Positions 23,090 to 34,195 of a stretch of 64,000 nt of DNA are shown one piece after another. Made by a program: the position numbers and the translations under genes. Under the pieces are notes generated by a model. The model made no database searches and had not been told where the DNA came from. It worked only from the letters and a program-made list of their open reading frames with translations. Source of the DNA: Nicotiana tabacum (taxonomy: Eukaryota > Streptophyta > Magnoliopsida > Solanales > Solanaceae); NCBI RefSeq assembly GCF_000715075.1, contig NC_134084.1, forward strand, positions 102,342,411-102,406,410, written 5' to 3'. Position 1 is the first letter of the stretch. Each line of letters begins with the position of its first letter.

Positions 23090-24615
23090 ATGTCTAACTC
23101 AGTAAATGGATGTGAAAACAACGGTCTTGAGAACCACGGAGAGAATGGTGTAGTCGTTTCAGGTATTGGCACACCACTACTAAACCCTGAAGGCGCGCCA
23201 GAGCCGATTCCTGCGGATGCGGTCTCACGCGATGCCTAGCACGTCGATGTAAGCTCTCGCACTAATAGGAGCATGCACCAAGGAGACCAATAAGAAGCTC
23301 AGAAAACCCCAACTAGGGAAGAACGGGAGGTTAGCCTTCACGTTATTTTTGAAATGTTACAGGCACAGCAGCTGGCAATTGCTCAGCTACAAAGTCACCA
23401 GAAAACTCCAAGCACGGTAGCATCAGGGACGACTCCCCCAGCAGAGAAGGTACCAGAGAGATCAAGCAACAACGGGTCGGCAGACGACCCTGCCATCGTA
23501 AAGATGCTCGAGGACCTCACAAAGAGGATCGAGTCGGGTGAGAAGAAGATAGAAGCCAACGACAAGAAGGTAGATACCTACAATTCCAGGGTCGATCAAA
23601 TTTCGAGCACACCCGCGATCTTGAAGGGTGTGGATTTAAAGAAGTTCGTACAGAAGTCGTTCCTGCAGGAAGCGGCTCCAAAACCCATTCCAAAGAAGTT
23701 TAGGATGCCAGACCTTCCAAAGTACAATGGAACCTCGGACCCCAACGAACACGTCACTGCTTACACTTGTGCAGTGAAGGGCAATGACCTAAAGGACGAC
23801 GAGATCGAATCCGTCCTACTGAAGAAATTCGGAGAAATGCTTTCAAAAGGGGCAATGATGTGGTATCACAACCTGGCCCCAAACTCGATAGATTCATTTG
23901 CCATGCTGGCAGATTCTTTCATAAGGGCTCATGCTGGTGCCATCAAAGTAGTTATAAAAAAATCTGACGTCTTCAAAATCAAGCAAAGAGAGAACGAGAT
24001 GTTGTGAAAGTTCGTGTCTCGCTTTCAAATGGAACGAATGGAACTACCACAGTCTCTGACGACTAGGCAGTATAGGCCTTCACTCAAGGTTTGAATGAAT
24101 GAAGCTCGGTGGCTTCGAAACGGCTGAAATAGAATTTGGCTGAATACCCCGCCGTGACTTGGTCGGACGTCCACAACTGATACCAATCAAAGATCAGGTC
24201 GAAGACGACCAGCTAGGAGCCCCCTCGGGCTCAGTATATCCTAAGTCTCCCGGCGAAGGAGTCGAAGCCGAATAAAAAGAGATATCAACCATACCCTAAA
24301 GATAGAAGAAACACCCCGAGGCGCAACATTCCCTGCAATGATCGAAGAATGGATCAAGGCTAGAATCCATGGGGACTTGTCAGCAGAGCTGGATTCGGTG
24401 GGCACACAGGGCTAACAGAGGCACCTCGCTTGTCGGAATACAACTTCAATGTCGATGTTTCAGACATCGTATTCTCCATCAGAAAAATCAGAGACACCAG
24501 GTGGCCTAGGCCTGTACAATTAGATCCTTCGCAAAGAAATCATAACTTAGTGTGTGAATTTCACAACACGTATGGCCACAGGACCAAGGATTGCCACCAG
24601 CTCTGGGAGAAGTAG
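23090..24615 (+). pseudogene. Tat1 gag, broken by stops and shifts
   Basis: An ATG at 23090 (MSNSVNGCE) opens the frame. In-frame stops lie at 23237, 23291 and 24005. Recognisable parts are the coiled region (LEDLTKRIESGEKKIEANDK), the capsid segment (PDLPKYNGTSDPNEHVTAY, MMWYHNLAPNSIDSFAMLAD) and, after further shifts, a zinc knuckle CEFHNTYGHRTKDC (C-x2-H-x4-H-x4-C) near 24557-24598. Gag would form the particle; this copy cannot. Confidence 0.88.
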
Positions 24616-25370
24616 CCTGACTACTCAGCAAAGGTCACCTCCGAGAATTCCTCAACAACCCGGCCAAAAATCAGTTCCGATAAAAAGAGAGGCGAACAAG
24701 AAGAATGAAACAAATGAGCCACAACATGTTATCCACATGATCTTGGGAGGCATCGATGCCCTACATGAACCCATGATCAGAAGAACAAAAATATCCATCA
24801 CTAGAGAAAAGCGAACTCGGGGTTACATACCCAAAGATGCTCTCACATTCAGTGATGAGGACATCGAGACCTTGTCTTAGCCTTACAACGACGGACTGGT
24901 AATCTCTTTTCTTGTAAATACATTTCAAATTAAACGTGTACTTGTGGATCCAGGTAGCTCGACCCACATTTTCAGGTTGAGGGCGGTAGAGTAGTTTGGA
25001 CTGCTTGACCAAATCGTGCCCACCTTTCGAGTCCTCAATGGATTCAACATGGCGAGCAAAATAATGAAAGGGGAAATCACCCTCCCAGTCAACGTGGCCG
25101 GCACAACCCAAAATGCCAAATTCCATGTCATCGAAGGAGACATGAGATACAACCCCTTGTTCGGAAGGCCATAGATACACTGCATGAGAGCAGTACCATC
25201 CATCCTCCATCAAATGATGAAATTCCCAACAAAGGATTGGATAAAAAACGTCTACAGGGAACAACATTCGGCAAGAGAAATGTTTGCGGTGTACGATGTG
25301 ATGCCGACACCAGTACCTCCACTTTCGAAGGAGCCAAAGGGTAAGCAAACAGTAAAATAGCGATAACAGG
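24616..25370 (+). pseudogene. Tat1 aspartic protease, broken
   Basis: The plus strand reads HVIHMILGGIDA, then VLVDPGSSTHIF, the active-site segment of Tat-type proteases, and NPLFGRP near 25150-25170. In-frame stops occur at about 24878, 24991 and 25171. The reading ends near 25360 where RT would be expected, and noncoding 3' sequence follows instead. Confidence 0.82.
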
Positions 25371-25575
25371 CTACATTCTCGGCGACGCCCGACTAAACAA
25401 AATGAAGGACCATACCATAACAAACGATTGAATCACATCGAGATCCGAAGCGCCGTCAGCACTAAGGTATGGCCATATCCCTTTTCAGTTACATTTTATA
25501 CTAATGTGAATGTAGATATCCGATCGAAATGGCCAAAGCGCTTTCCAACTCGAAGGCCTTAGATTCCGAAAGCAT
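25371..25575 (+). other. Deletion junction of Tat1 pol
   Basis: Protease-like sequence gives way within about 150 bases to the 3' noncoding region. No RT, RNase H or integrase motif occurs anywhere between here and the right LTR, although a pol of this lineage takes roughly 3.5-4 kb. The exact breakpoint is not visible. Confidence 0.65.
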
Positions 25576-25650
25576 GCGTTGCACTCTTTTCCTTCGACCA
25601 GGTTTTTGTCCCAAGAAGGGTTTTACCGGCAAGGTTTTTAATGAGGAAAC
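25576..25650 (+). repeat. Conserved pre-3'-end motif, gypsy copy
   Basis: GCGTTGCACTCTTTTCC, CCAGGTTTTTGTCCC and GGCAAGGTTTTTAATGAGG occur in the same order and spacing as the two copia copies at 21091-21252. Confidence 0.8.
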
Positions 25651-26349
25651 ATCTATATGCTACCTAAGGAAGAATCAACAAGTATTCAAGGCTTCTTTTA
25701 CAATCAACCTTGAATACTGAGGGGCATCCCCCCGGAAGGTCACCTACTCGATGAAGCCAAGATGCGCTAAATATAGTCTCGATAGGAAAATAATGTACCG
25801 GGCCAAACGGTCGAACGAACCGTGTCCATATAGAATAACCGAGCCCTTAGCAACAAAAACATGTATACTTGTACCAAGTAATCAAAGAATACTTTCCAAA
25901 ACATTTCGTGTTTCAAAGAAGCTCGGTATTTTTGCAAAAAATGGTTCCTTTGTCAAAAATGTCCCGAACACTCGGGGACTGGTGTCAACAACTCAAAACA
26001 ATGCGACCCCCGGGTCGGAGCTTCAAACTCGTAAGCCCTCAATAAAGCTGTACTAGCCAAACTAACGCGACTCGGGGACGCCTATCCGTCGCTATAAAAT
26101 CACAGGCCTTCAATTACTTCGAATACACTTTGAAAAGAACCGATTAAACCTGCTACCCTTGACATATGTAAAATAGCTTCGACTATGTCAGCTCCAAACT
26201 ATAGGCTTTGAGATACTCAGCCACTGAGCCAAACCTCCCGAGTTGCTCGATCATCGCCATATAACGACTCACAATCGAGGTTACTAGAAAACCGTCGAAG
26301 AGCGAGGCAAACACAATTTCAAAATGCCTTAACGAGGGAAAAATAAAGC
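25651..26349 (+). other. Tat1 3' noncoding region, part 1
   Basis: No supported ORF. The sequence is rich in CTCG and GAGGC words and continues without a break into the 50-bp repeats. Confidence 0.6.
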
Positions 26350-26490
26350 CTATATAAGCGGTCATATCGACCCAACGCGTAAGAGCCACTGTCGCCAGCC
26401 CATATAAGAGGTCGTACCGACCCAATGCATAAGAGCCACTGTCGCCAGCCTATACAAGAGGTCGTACCGACACAACGCGTAAGAGCCTAA
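26350..26490 (+). repeat. 50-bp tandem repeat, about 2.7 units
   Basis: AAGAGCCACTGTCGCCAGCC begins at 26381 and 26431, and AAGAGCCTAA at 26481, a period of 50. Each unit also has GGTC(G/A)TA(C/T)CGAC(C/A)CAA. A fourth, isolated relative (AGATCGTACCGACCAAGCGC) lies near 26627. Confidence 0.85.
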
Positions 26491-26925
26491 GGGCCAACTT
26501 TAAATTCAAAAACTTGACGGTCGAATGAGCTCGAGTTGAAACTCGATTCGGAGATTGAATCCAAAACAGTTAGCTAAATATGCCTAAGAGCAACAGCATA
26601 AGAGCTCAAACGCTGGCTCACAATAAAAGATCGTACCGACCAAGCGCGTAAGAGCCTACGAACCAGCCCAATAAGCCCCAAGGCCATACCATGAATTTGA
26701 GGATTCCTTTTAACTCGAAGACCAGTTCATCTGGCTAAAATCAAGGCAAAGGGAAATGTATGAAAAATAAAACCGCGAGGTTTCCTTTATACATATATGT
26801 GAGGGAATACAAGCTTTATTTACAAAGTTCTTTGAAAGCACTCTACGCAAAACAAGAAAAGAAAGGCCTAATCTAATCTACGTCTCCCTCGGGGACTATG
26901 GACCGTCAACTCCTTCCTCGCCATA
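26491..26925 (+). other. Tat1 3' noncoding region, part 2
   Basis: This lies between the 50-bp repeats and the end of the antisense gene. It holds one isolated repeat relative near 26627 and no ORF of note. Confidence 0.55.
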
Positions 26926-27420
26926 TTAGGCATCAGACAGAAGGAACTTAACATCATATTCTTTCACCTTTGCTTGCTTTATCTCTTCCGAGAGATCGAA
27001 GCCCCTGGCATGAATTTCCTCGAGGGTTTCCCTCCAAGATTTGCACCTCGGGTACTCTTTATTCCTACTCCCTTGGTCGAGAGCCCCCCTTAGCTCAGCA
27101 TGAGCATCGACAGCCTCCTTCAAATGGGCAACCACCTTCTTATCGGCCTTAGCTCGGATTATTTCGGCTTTAGACCGGGCATCCATAACTTTGGCCTTCA
27201 TCTTCAGGAGCTCAGACTCGAGTCTTGGAATCATGTCAGTTCGGACCAAGCTGTTCTCGTGAGCGTTGCAATGTTGCACTTCGAGGGCGGAAGTCTTGGC
27301 CAAAGCATCCTTCTTAGCCGATATCTGGGTGTCCACCCGAGACCTTAGCTCATCACGCTCGCGCTTGGCTTGACCAACTTCGTTTCTAAGGCATTCCAAG
27401 TCTTCTGTCTTTTTCTGCAA

Positions 27421-27490
27421 CTGAAGTAAACAAAATATTAGCCTCGGAATATAGAAGAAGGAACACGCACTACCTTGAAACAGAAGTTAC
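27421..27490 (-). other. Predicted intron in the antisense gene (70 bp)
   Basis: On the minus strand the exon ends GAGGAGCAG, the gap begins GTAACTTCTG and ends TTTACTTCAG, and the next exon begins TTGCAGAAAAAG. The joined frame reads EEQ-LQKK and continues the heptads. The length suits a small plant intron. Confidence 0.7.
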
Positions 27491-27661
27491 CTGCTCCTCG
27501 AGGTAGCTTTCGTAGTTCAAACTGCGACTCGCCTCATACCGCAAGTATGCCAACTCATCTTTCCTCTTATCGCAAAAAAGCCTGAGGGATTTCTCCCTAT
27601 CTATGACTTTTCGCAGCCTGGCCTCGTGGCGAAGCAACTCAGATTTGAGCTTGTTAAAAGC

Positions 27662-27735
27662 CTGTGGAAGAGAAATGTGATAAGAGAGCAAAAATTGCAA
27701 AAACTATAAAACCAGTGCGATCAGTTAAAACTCAC
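27662..27735 (-). other. Predicted intron in the antisense gene (74 bp)
   Basis: On the minus strand the exon ends CTCTACTCCGTG, the gap begins GTGAGTTTTA and ends CTCTTCCACAG, and the next exon begins GCTTTTAACAAG. The joined frame reads RLYSV-AFNKLK. Confidence 0.7.
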
Positions 27736-29079
27736 CACGGAGTAGAGCCGCTGAGCTCCCTCGAAAGTCAAATGCATATTTTCTAGCCCGAATTCATCAA
27801 CCCCAACAGAACCACTCCCGGTTGGTATACGATTATCCGACACATGTGGCCCCTAGCTTCAAACGCCCATCGAAGTACCTTCAATGGGAGAAGAAGTCGG
27901 CGGCAGAGATCCTTCGTTACTCAAAGTACCTTCGATGGAAAAGGAATATGGCGGCAGAGGAGGGACCATTTTTCTAAAGTTAGAGATCTCAGGTGTTGCA
28001 GGTTCTGCTGGCATGCCCTCTCTGAGCCTACGGGCCGGACTCGTCTTGCTATAATCACTGTCGTCCTGCAAAGACCTTTTTTGCTTATTGTTATTATTTT
28101 CATCCCTCGGTCTTGAAGTCGGCGGTCTTTCTCCCTCTCCTAGAGGGCACGACCTCGCTTTAAAGGATTCCCCAATGCCTACGATGACGAAGTTAGTACA
28201 TAGAAAGAAAAAGTGCCCTTCCAAGAAAAAGAGGGGGAGCAAATCACATAGCACATACCGTGATGTTTTTCCTCCCACCTGTCTTTAGACAAAGCTCGTC
28301 ACTTACGCTAATTATAAGTCGAGTGGTTCGCCAACTTCCGAGCCCAATCCGACAAGTCGGGGACCTCGCACGACATCTATGAAATTGCTGCAGAAAGGAA
28401 GGCGCATTTACGGAGCCCGCCTTCACCATAATTAAAAAACTACAAAGGCACAAGTGTACCAATTACGTGTAAAATTCCATTCCTTAGGAAATGGCAGAAA
28501 CTCCACAGGGATAATATCGACAGTCCGTACTCGGACGAATCGGTTCATTCACCCCCGATCTCTATCTTCTTCATCACCAACAATGAAAGACGTGGTGGAT
28601 CGGCATCGTAGGGTTAGCAGACCTCGATGGTGAAAAAGTCGGTACAACATGATGAGATGACTAAGAGTGAATTCAAGACCTGCTTCTTCCGCAAAGAACC
28701 TCATCATCAATACTATTCGCCAAAATGACGAGTGAATCTGCACCAAGGTAACCGGGTACTTTCGACAGAAGTCAAGCACAACCCTATCAAGGGGGGTCCA
28801 GCATAAAAGGGTATGTGTACATGTTCATAAACCCCTCAGCATGGTCCATGATGCTCTCTTCCGAGGAAGGTACCTGCAATACTACCTTTTCTCCCCATCC
28901 ACAGTCCTTCCTTGCCGACTCAAGGTGCTCCTCTCTTATTAAAGAAATAAACTTCGAGGCATATTCCCAATGACCTCAAACGTTGGAGTCTTTTCTAACA
29001 GAAGATCCCCCCTCGAAACAAAATGCCCAGAGGCGGAACTCCCTTCTCCCTGCCGAGCGGACTCTGACGTAGCAGCCAT

Positions 29080-29411
29080 GACTATGGTAAAACTAGAGAA
29101 TTAGACTGGGAATTTGAGAAAGGGCATCAAAATTGAAATGATGGAGGACCTAACGCAGGAAAGGAGAACTCTATAAAATAGGATAACTACTCATAATAGC
29201 GGAATATTCAAAAGGGCGAAGACAACCCTATATATATGGAAAAAGCGGCGACTATCCGCCTGCCTCAAAAGGCTGATTAAAAATACTGGCTAAAGCTTTT
29301 ATCGCTTTGGGAGATGTGTCGGCTGGATCGCCTCAGTCATTTTGTAACCATATCATACACTTGATGCCGCTATACAATGTTTTGGGGTCAGAGACCCTCG
29401 CATCAACCAAT
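29080..29411 (-). promoter_or_regulatory. Candidate promoter region of the antisense gene
   Basis: This 330-bp stretch lies between the antisense ATG and the 79-bp repeats. A TATATATGG string at 29230-29238 could serve as a TATA element on the minus strand. The assignment rests on position only. Confidence 0.3.
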
Positions 29412-29830
29412 CCTCGAGATGGTACCCGATCTCGAAGGCCTCCTCCAAAAAGAAGAAAGGCTCTAAGGAGCTATCAATATCATTACAGGCCTCGAGATGG
29501 TACCCGATCTCGAGGACCCTTGTCAAAAATGAAGAAAGGCTCTAAGGAGCCATCAATATCATTGCAGGCCTCGAGATGGTACCCGATCTCGAAGACTTTC
29601 TCCAAAAAGAAGATATGGTCTCCAAGAAGCCATTGGCATCATTACAAGTCCCGAGATGGTACCCGATCTCGAGGACCTCCACCAAGAAGATATGCTCCAA
29701 GGAGCCATTGACATCATCCTAAGCCTCAAGATGGTATCCGATCTCAAGGTCTTTTGTTAAGAAGAAAATAAGCTCTAAAAACCTACTCATGTGGGCTTGA
29801 TCTCGAGGTGGTACCCCATCTCGAAGATTT
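29412..29830 (+). repeat. 79-bp tandem repeat, five units plus a degenerate sixth
   Basis: CCTCGAGATGGTACCCGATC begins at 29412, 29490 and 29569; related starts follow at 29649 and 29724, with a diverged sixth near 29802. Spacing is 78, 79, 80 and 75. Each unit has a second block GAAGAAAGGCTCTAAGGAGC or a relative. The array lies upstream of the antisense gene and within the 3' noncoding region of the element. Confidence 0.9.
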
Positions 29831-31430
29831 CTGCTATTGTAAGTACGGGCCATTTATCTGACCCTCCGGCCCTCGAGCTACATGAATCCTCGGGTCAAGT
29901 TAAAACCGTCCTCTCGATTACTTTAACCTAGGTACTATCTAAACCCAGGTAAGCCCTCATCCGGAATCTATCTGCAACACCTGAAGACTATCTACACTGA
30001 GTTCAAAACAAGTTTCCAGGTCACCCGAGCTTGAGCGAACCCCCATTCGGGGACTGCTCTCGAAGGCCTAAAGGCTATCATTATTCTCAGGAAACCAAGC
30101 AAATCCCCCCTCGAGGACTATCGTGGTGTCTAAAAGGATAAGTCTCGAAGCCCTACTCTCATTCAACTCGAAGTCGGGGTCCCGACGACCCGAGTTTATC
30201 AATCCAATCCAGGCTCGGTTCAAGGAACGACGAAGGGTTCTATGGGGAATTATGTTAATCAATCAAGAGCCATAAGAATTACTTACACTCGGGCTTAATA
30301 TTCGCGCCAGTCGGTAGAGTCATGCATTCAGATTATTCACAAACACAAATAAAGAGGGGATTCAACATAAATCAAAGAAAAATCGAAGAAATCTCCTTGA
30401 ATTAATAAACCATGATTACAAAAGCCAACGGGGAGTCCTTACATATGATTACAAAAGCCCACGATGGATCCTTACACAGAAACAAAGAAGCAAAGAAAAG
30501 ATACATATATAATAAAAGCCAAGAGTCTAATCTATCCTTGGGGGTGCATCCTCGGCGCCAGTATCTTCGAGCACCATCTCCTTGGGGGCCTCGTCTCGAT
30601 CTTCCAAAATAGCATCATCAAGGGAGAAGATGGAGAAAAGGAAAGTGATGCAGAAAAGGATGAAAAAGAAGAAGAAGAAAAAGATGAAGGAGTGGAGAGG
30701 GATAAAGAAGTGGCTGGGTGAAAAATCTGGCTAGTATGGATTTCGCCATCACTACTATTGTGAAGCCACTTCTTGAGACTTTGCACCGGTGCGGGATGCA
30801 ACAGTTAGCAGATAGTACCACCTCACTCCACGAAAAGTAAAATGAGTGCGGCGCTGCACCGGGTAGTTAGGAGAGATGAGTGGAAGTTCATAGTCCGCAT
30901 ATCCTCTAATGCGACGATAATTTGAGATTTCTCTCTCATCACCTCGGGTCAACAACAACAACAACAAATCAGTGCAATCTCGCTCGGTAAGGAAAAACCC
31001 TAGAAAAAGGGCATGGCGTAACTGATGATAATGCCGCCATGTAACCTTAAGGCCACGGGCCTCAAACATGGGAAATAACAATGGATGAGGATGAAGAGAA
31101 GAAAATGGTGAAAGGCTGTTGAAGAACATTTGAATAAAGAATTGGTTCCAGGTGGCTCCCATTTATTGAAAGGGTGACAGCGTAACCGACGACGCCATCA
31201 ATGTCTTTGAAAGACGTATCGGTATGTGCAATCAATGCGTTTTTGAGAGCTGGACCGGCGGCGACATTATCGCTTTGAAGAATAAGAATCGGCAGTGCAT
31301 TGAATGATTCTAGAAAGATGAACCGACGGGGCGCTACGGTTATCACAAAGGCTTACGTCATAAGTATGACATCATCGCGGGAAGTTCGAAGAGATGGATA
31401 TCAAAGTCATTTTTTGTCGTTCCACTCTAA
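29831..31430 (+). other. Tat1 3' noncoding region, part 3
   Basis: No ORF is convincing. It has many CTCGAGG-type words (29860-30210), two GATTACAAAAGCC copies at 30414 and 30446, and a purine-rich stretch at 30625-30710. Minus-strand ORFs at 31162-30755 and 30801-30532 are compositional. Confidence 0.55.
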
Positions 31431-31442
31431 GAAACGCGGGGA
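31431..31442 (+). other. Polypurine tract of Tat1
   Basis: GAAACGCGGGGA directly precedes the TG of the right LTR. It is short and interrupted but in the right place. Confidence 0.6.
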
Positions 31443-32178
31443 TGTATACGGTAAAATCGGAGGGTCCAATTTTTCGTCATTACGATGCCTCGTAGGCACG
31501 TTTTCGAAGGCTCGAGGCTATGGTCGAGATTCACCCCCGAGGGGCTATCGACGCCCAACCTCGGGGCAGTATAGATCGGCGGTTATGGTAAAAAAGTGGG
31601 AAGTTCCCAAAGCGCGTAGCTAGAGTTGACGAAACCTGTCAGACTAGTCAAACCCCGCATCATGACATTAACTGGCTGTATCAGCCCCATATCTTTGTAA
31701 TAAATGCATTTGTACTATGTTGGGATTCTCTCTCATATAAAAAGGGAATCCTTGTCATTTTGTAGGGATTTGATACTCAATATTAAATACACAAGAACAT
31801 TCTCTCTACTCTCTAACATATTTTTTTGATCTAATTACTTCCATTTATTGCTTATATTCATTGTGTTCTATTTATTGTTCATCATTTATTGCTTATCATT
31901 GATCATAAAGAGCTATCATTTTAGCTCTCATAACTGTTAGTTCTCCCTCGATTGCCCTAAGCCGGCCTCCAGACTCGACCTCGAGGCCTCATATATGGTA
32001 GCCCGAGGCCCCGACCTCCAGCCGTTCGGTTCGATTATCACATCGTCTCTAAGCTATAATCTTGCTCTTTAATCTTTTATTTAATATCCATTGTCTAACA
32101 ACTAGCATAAAAATAGATCACGTATTTTTAGAACCACAAAATCAAATTTAGTTATTATTACCATTTTCACGGTAAACA
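31443..32178 (+). repeat. 3' LTR of Tat1 (736 bp)
   Basis: It begins TGTATACGG and ends CGGTAAACA, and aligns end to end with the left LTR. It is followed by ATTAT, the right copy of the target duplication. Confidence 0.92.
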
Positions 32179-32183
32179 ATTAT

Positions 32184-34195
32184 GAACGGTTTCATCTTTA
32201 AAAATAAATCATGTTTACCATCTATTAAATACTCTACTAATTATTCGCTCAACATTAACTTGGTTTACGTAGTAAAGGCGACCCATGAGATGTTCATGAA
32301 GATGTCCCCTTAATAATTCACATATTACAACAACCCCACCCCTTCCTTATCAAGTTTATTACTCCTTCAGTTTCTTTTTATATTAGGGTGTTTGACAGTG
32401 AAACAATTTACAAAAGACTTTTTAAAATTGTATCTCAAATATGCCAAGATATTTTTATCATGAAAATATGGTGCGTAAATTTAAATTTAATTTTTTTTTA
32501 AAAGTAGAAAGGTGTTTTTTTTTAAAATAAGTCAAAAAATAAAGAGTGCTATATAAAATAAAAGAGAAAGAATAATTTAATCTTACTTGGTTGAAATTTA
32601 TTTTATTTTCTTTTTCCTATTATCTCCTAATTTCCCAAACTGCCCATTGAGATAAATAAAAGGAATTTTTTCCTAACTATACCATATATGAAACCTTATT
32701 ACCCTAAATGTGCATAGTTTATTAATTACCCGCCCAGTCCATACTTTAACTACAATTTATATACCATTCGACTATTAGGCATTAAAAGGGCAGAATATTC
32801 CCTAAAAACGCGCTAAAATTAAGGAGATAATCTTGGTGTTAATTGATTCTACATTAAATTTAATTTTTAAAAAGGAAAAGGAGATTTCTCATCTGCGTAT
32901 TTTTCTCCAGAACTACAATTCAAATTCTCGAAAAAAAAAGAACGAACAATTCAAATTTTCGAGTTTCAACAACTCAAAGTTGAAAAAATCTGTTCTTCCA
33001 TATATTTTCCACCATTGATAGCCATTAAAAAGCTTGAAAGCTTTGAATTCAAATTTGGGTTTTCAAAAATCATTATTTGTTTGGATTGGGTGTTGTTGTA
33101 AATAATTCGGAATATGTTTAGGAGTTTATATCTCAATTTTGAGGGGTTTTGGTGAAGATTAGACTTGGTTTTGACTGAATTTCAGATTGAAACTCGAAGA
33201 AGAAGAAGAAGACATATTTCCAGAAATTGTAGATAAATTGTAGAATTGTAGATAAATTGTAGATTGGGAAGACTAAAACTTCTACAAATCTTCTACAATT
33301 ATGTCGAAAATGTCAATTATGCTACAATTGAAATGAGAATTGGGATATTAAAATTCAATGTATCCAGTTTGTAGATATCTTGTAGATAAATTGTAGATTA
33401 TTTGTATTCTGATTATAGATGCATTGTTTTCTGTTTTTACAAATCCAAAACGACTAAAGCTTCTACAAAATCTTCTGCAAAAAATAGTCTACAATTTATC
33501 TACAATTTTTCTAATTTTTCAACAATTTATCTACAATTTCTACAAAATTACTATATTTATACTACAATTAAACTACAATCTTATGTGAAAAAAAATATTG
33601 ACAATAAAATTTGCTCTTCATCTACAAAAATCGTCACCGTTTATTGGATTGGTACATTGAACTTTTCCGACTCCGGCAACTTTTCTGTCAATCGGACGAC
33701 TACCTACAAGTCTACCACAAGCAACACACCTTCTGAAATCTCCAATAGCGATGGTAAAAAGGAGCAGCGACGGTAGTGCTGACCATGTACTCTTCGATAT
33801 TTTTTCCGGTAATTGAAGAATCACCCACAAGTGTGCTATGTACAGCTATCAAATCAACACAGCTTGCGTCAACTTATGCTGGCAAAATAGCTTCATTTAG
33901 CTACTACAATTTTAGCAATCATTACATGAATTAATAGGTAAAATGAGATTCATCACCTAGCCAACAACTTATTTAGTATACTTTTTTTATGTTTATAAAA
34001 ATGGATTAAAAAACAAAACAAAGTAGAATAAGAAAGAAACGAGAAATAGAAACGGAGAAGAAAAAGAAATGAGAGGGGGAAAACGGGCCGGTCAGATCTT
34101 AGTAATTAAGGGGAGAGAGAAACGTGAGATATATGAACACCTTTAATTAAGGAGTAAGAAACTACCAATTAATTATACCTCTAAATTAATTATGG
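32184..34195. other. AT-rich flank of the host gene
   Basis: This is not recognisably coding. A fragment at 32830-33200 looks like the transcribed noncoding part of a repeat, with GAAGAAGAAGAAG at 33198. 33222-33560 has short inverted words (listed separately). Two ORFs at 33402-33776 and 33830-33618 are not conserved-looking. Confidence 0.5.
33222..33560. repeat. Interspersed inverted words TTGTAGATAAATTGTAGA
   Basis: The word TTGTAGATAAATTGTAG occurs three times on the plus strand between 33229 and 33400, and its complement CTACAATTTATCTACAA at least twice between 33481 and 33540. The two groups could fold back on one another over roughly 100-150 bases. It may be the remnant of a DNA transposon end; I cannot name it. 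Confidence 0.55.

Larger units (their letters stand above)
26926..29079 (-). pseudogene. Antisense gene of Tat1: Transposase_28-like plus coiled coil, with introns
   Basis: Reading against the element, an ATG at 29079 opens MAATSESARQGEGSS. The frame 28779-28549 holds YPVTLVQIHSSFWRIVLM, which fits the 'putative gypsy type transposon' (Transposase_28) domain known as an antisense extra ORF in Tat elements. After decayed pieces, a heptad-rich coiled coil runs from 27780 to 26926 (FEGAQRLYSV, AFNKLKSELLRHEARLRK, SYLEEQ, LQKKTEDLECLRNEV). Two short gaps have canonical splice borders and join in frame: 27735-27662 (GTGAG...CCACAG, 74 bp) and 27490-27421 (GTAAC...CTTCAG, 70 bp). The function is unknown. 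The N-terminal half is broken in this copy. Confidence 0.78.
22240..32178 (+). mobile_element. Complete non-autonomous Tat-type gypsy element (Tat1)
   Basis: Both LTRs are present (22240-22971 and 31443-32178), with a perfect 5-bp target duplication ATTAT at 22235-22239 and 32179-32183. A PBS follows the left LTR and a purine tract (CGGGGA) precedes the right one. Inside are decayed gag (23090-24615) and protease (to about 25370), then an abrupt jump to the 3' noncoding part; RT, RNase H and integrase are absent. The 3' half holds an antisense gene with introns and two tandem arrays. About nine percent difference over the first 320 LTR bases, judged by eye, makes it older than Athila A. Confidence 0.92.

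Noticed and set aside
24761..25423. 220-codon minus ORF across the Tat1 protease
   Set aside because: It is a shadow frame. The plus strand has the protease motifs and the minus peptide has none.
30532..31162. Minus ORFs of 89 and 135 codons near the right end of Tat1
   Set aside because: They are serine/leucine-rich by composition (purine tract on the plus strand), with no domain and no continuity with the antisense gene.
32345..32700. Possible MITE starting TTACTCCTTCAGTTTC
   Set aside because: As above: one-sided match in AT-rich sequence, no second terminus.
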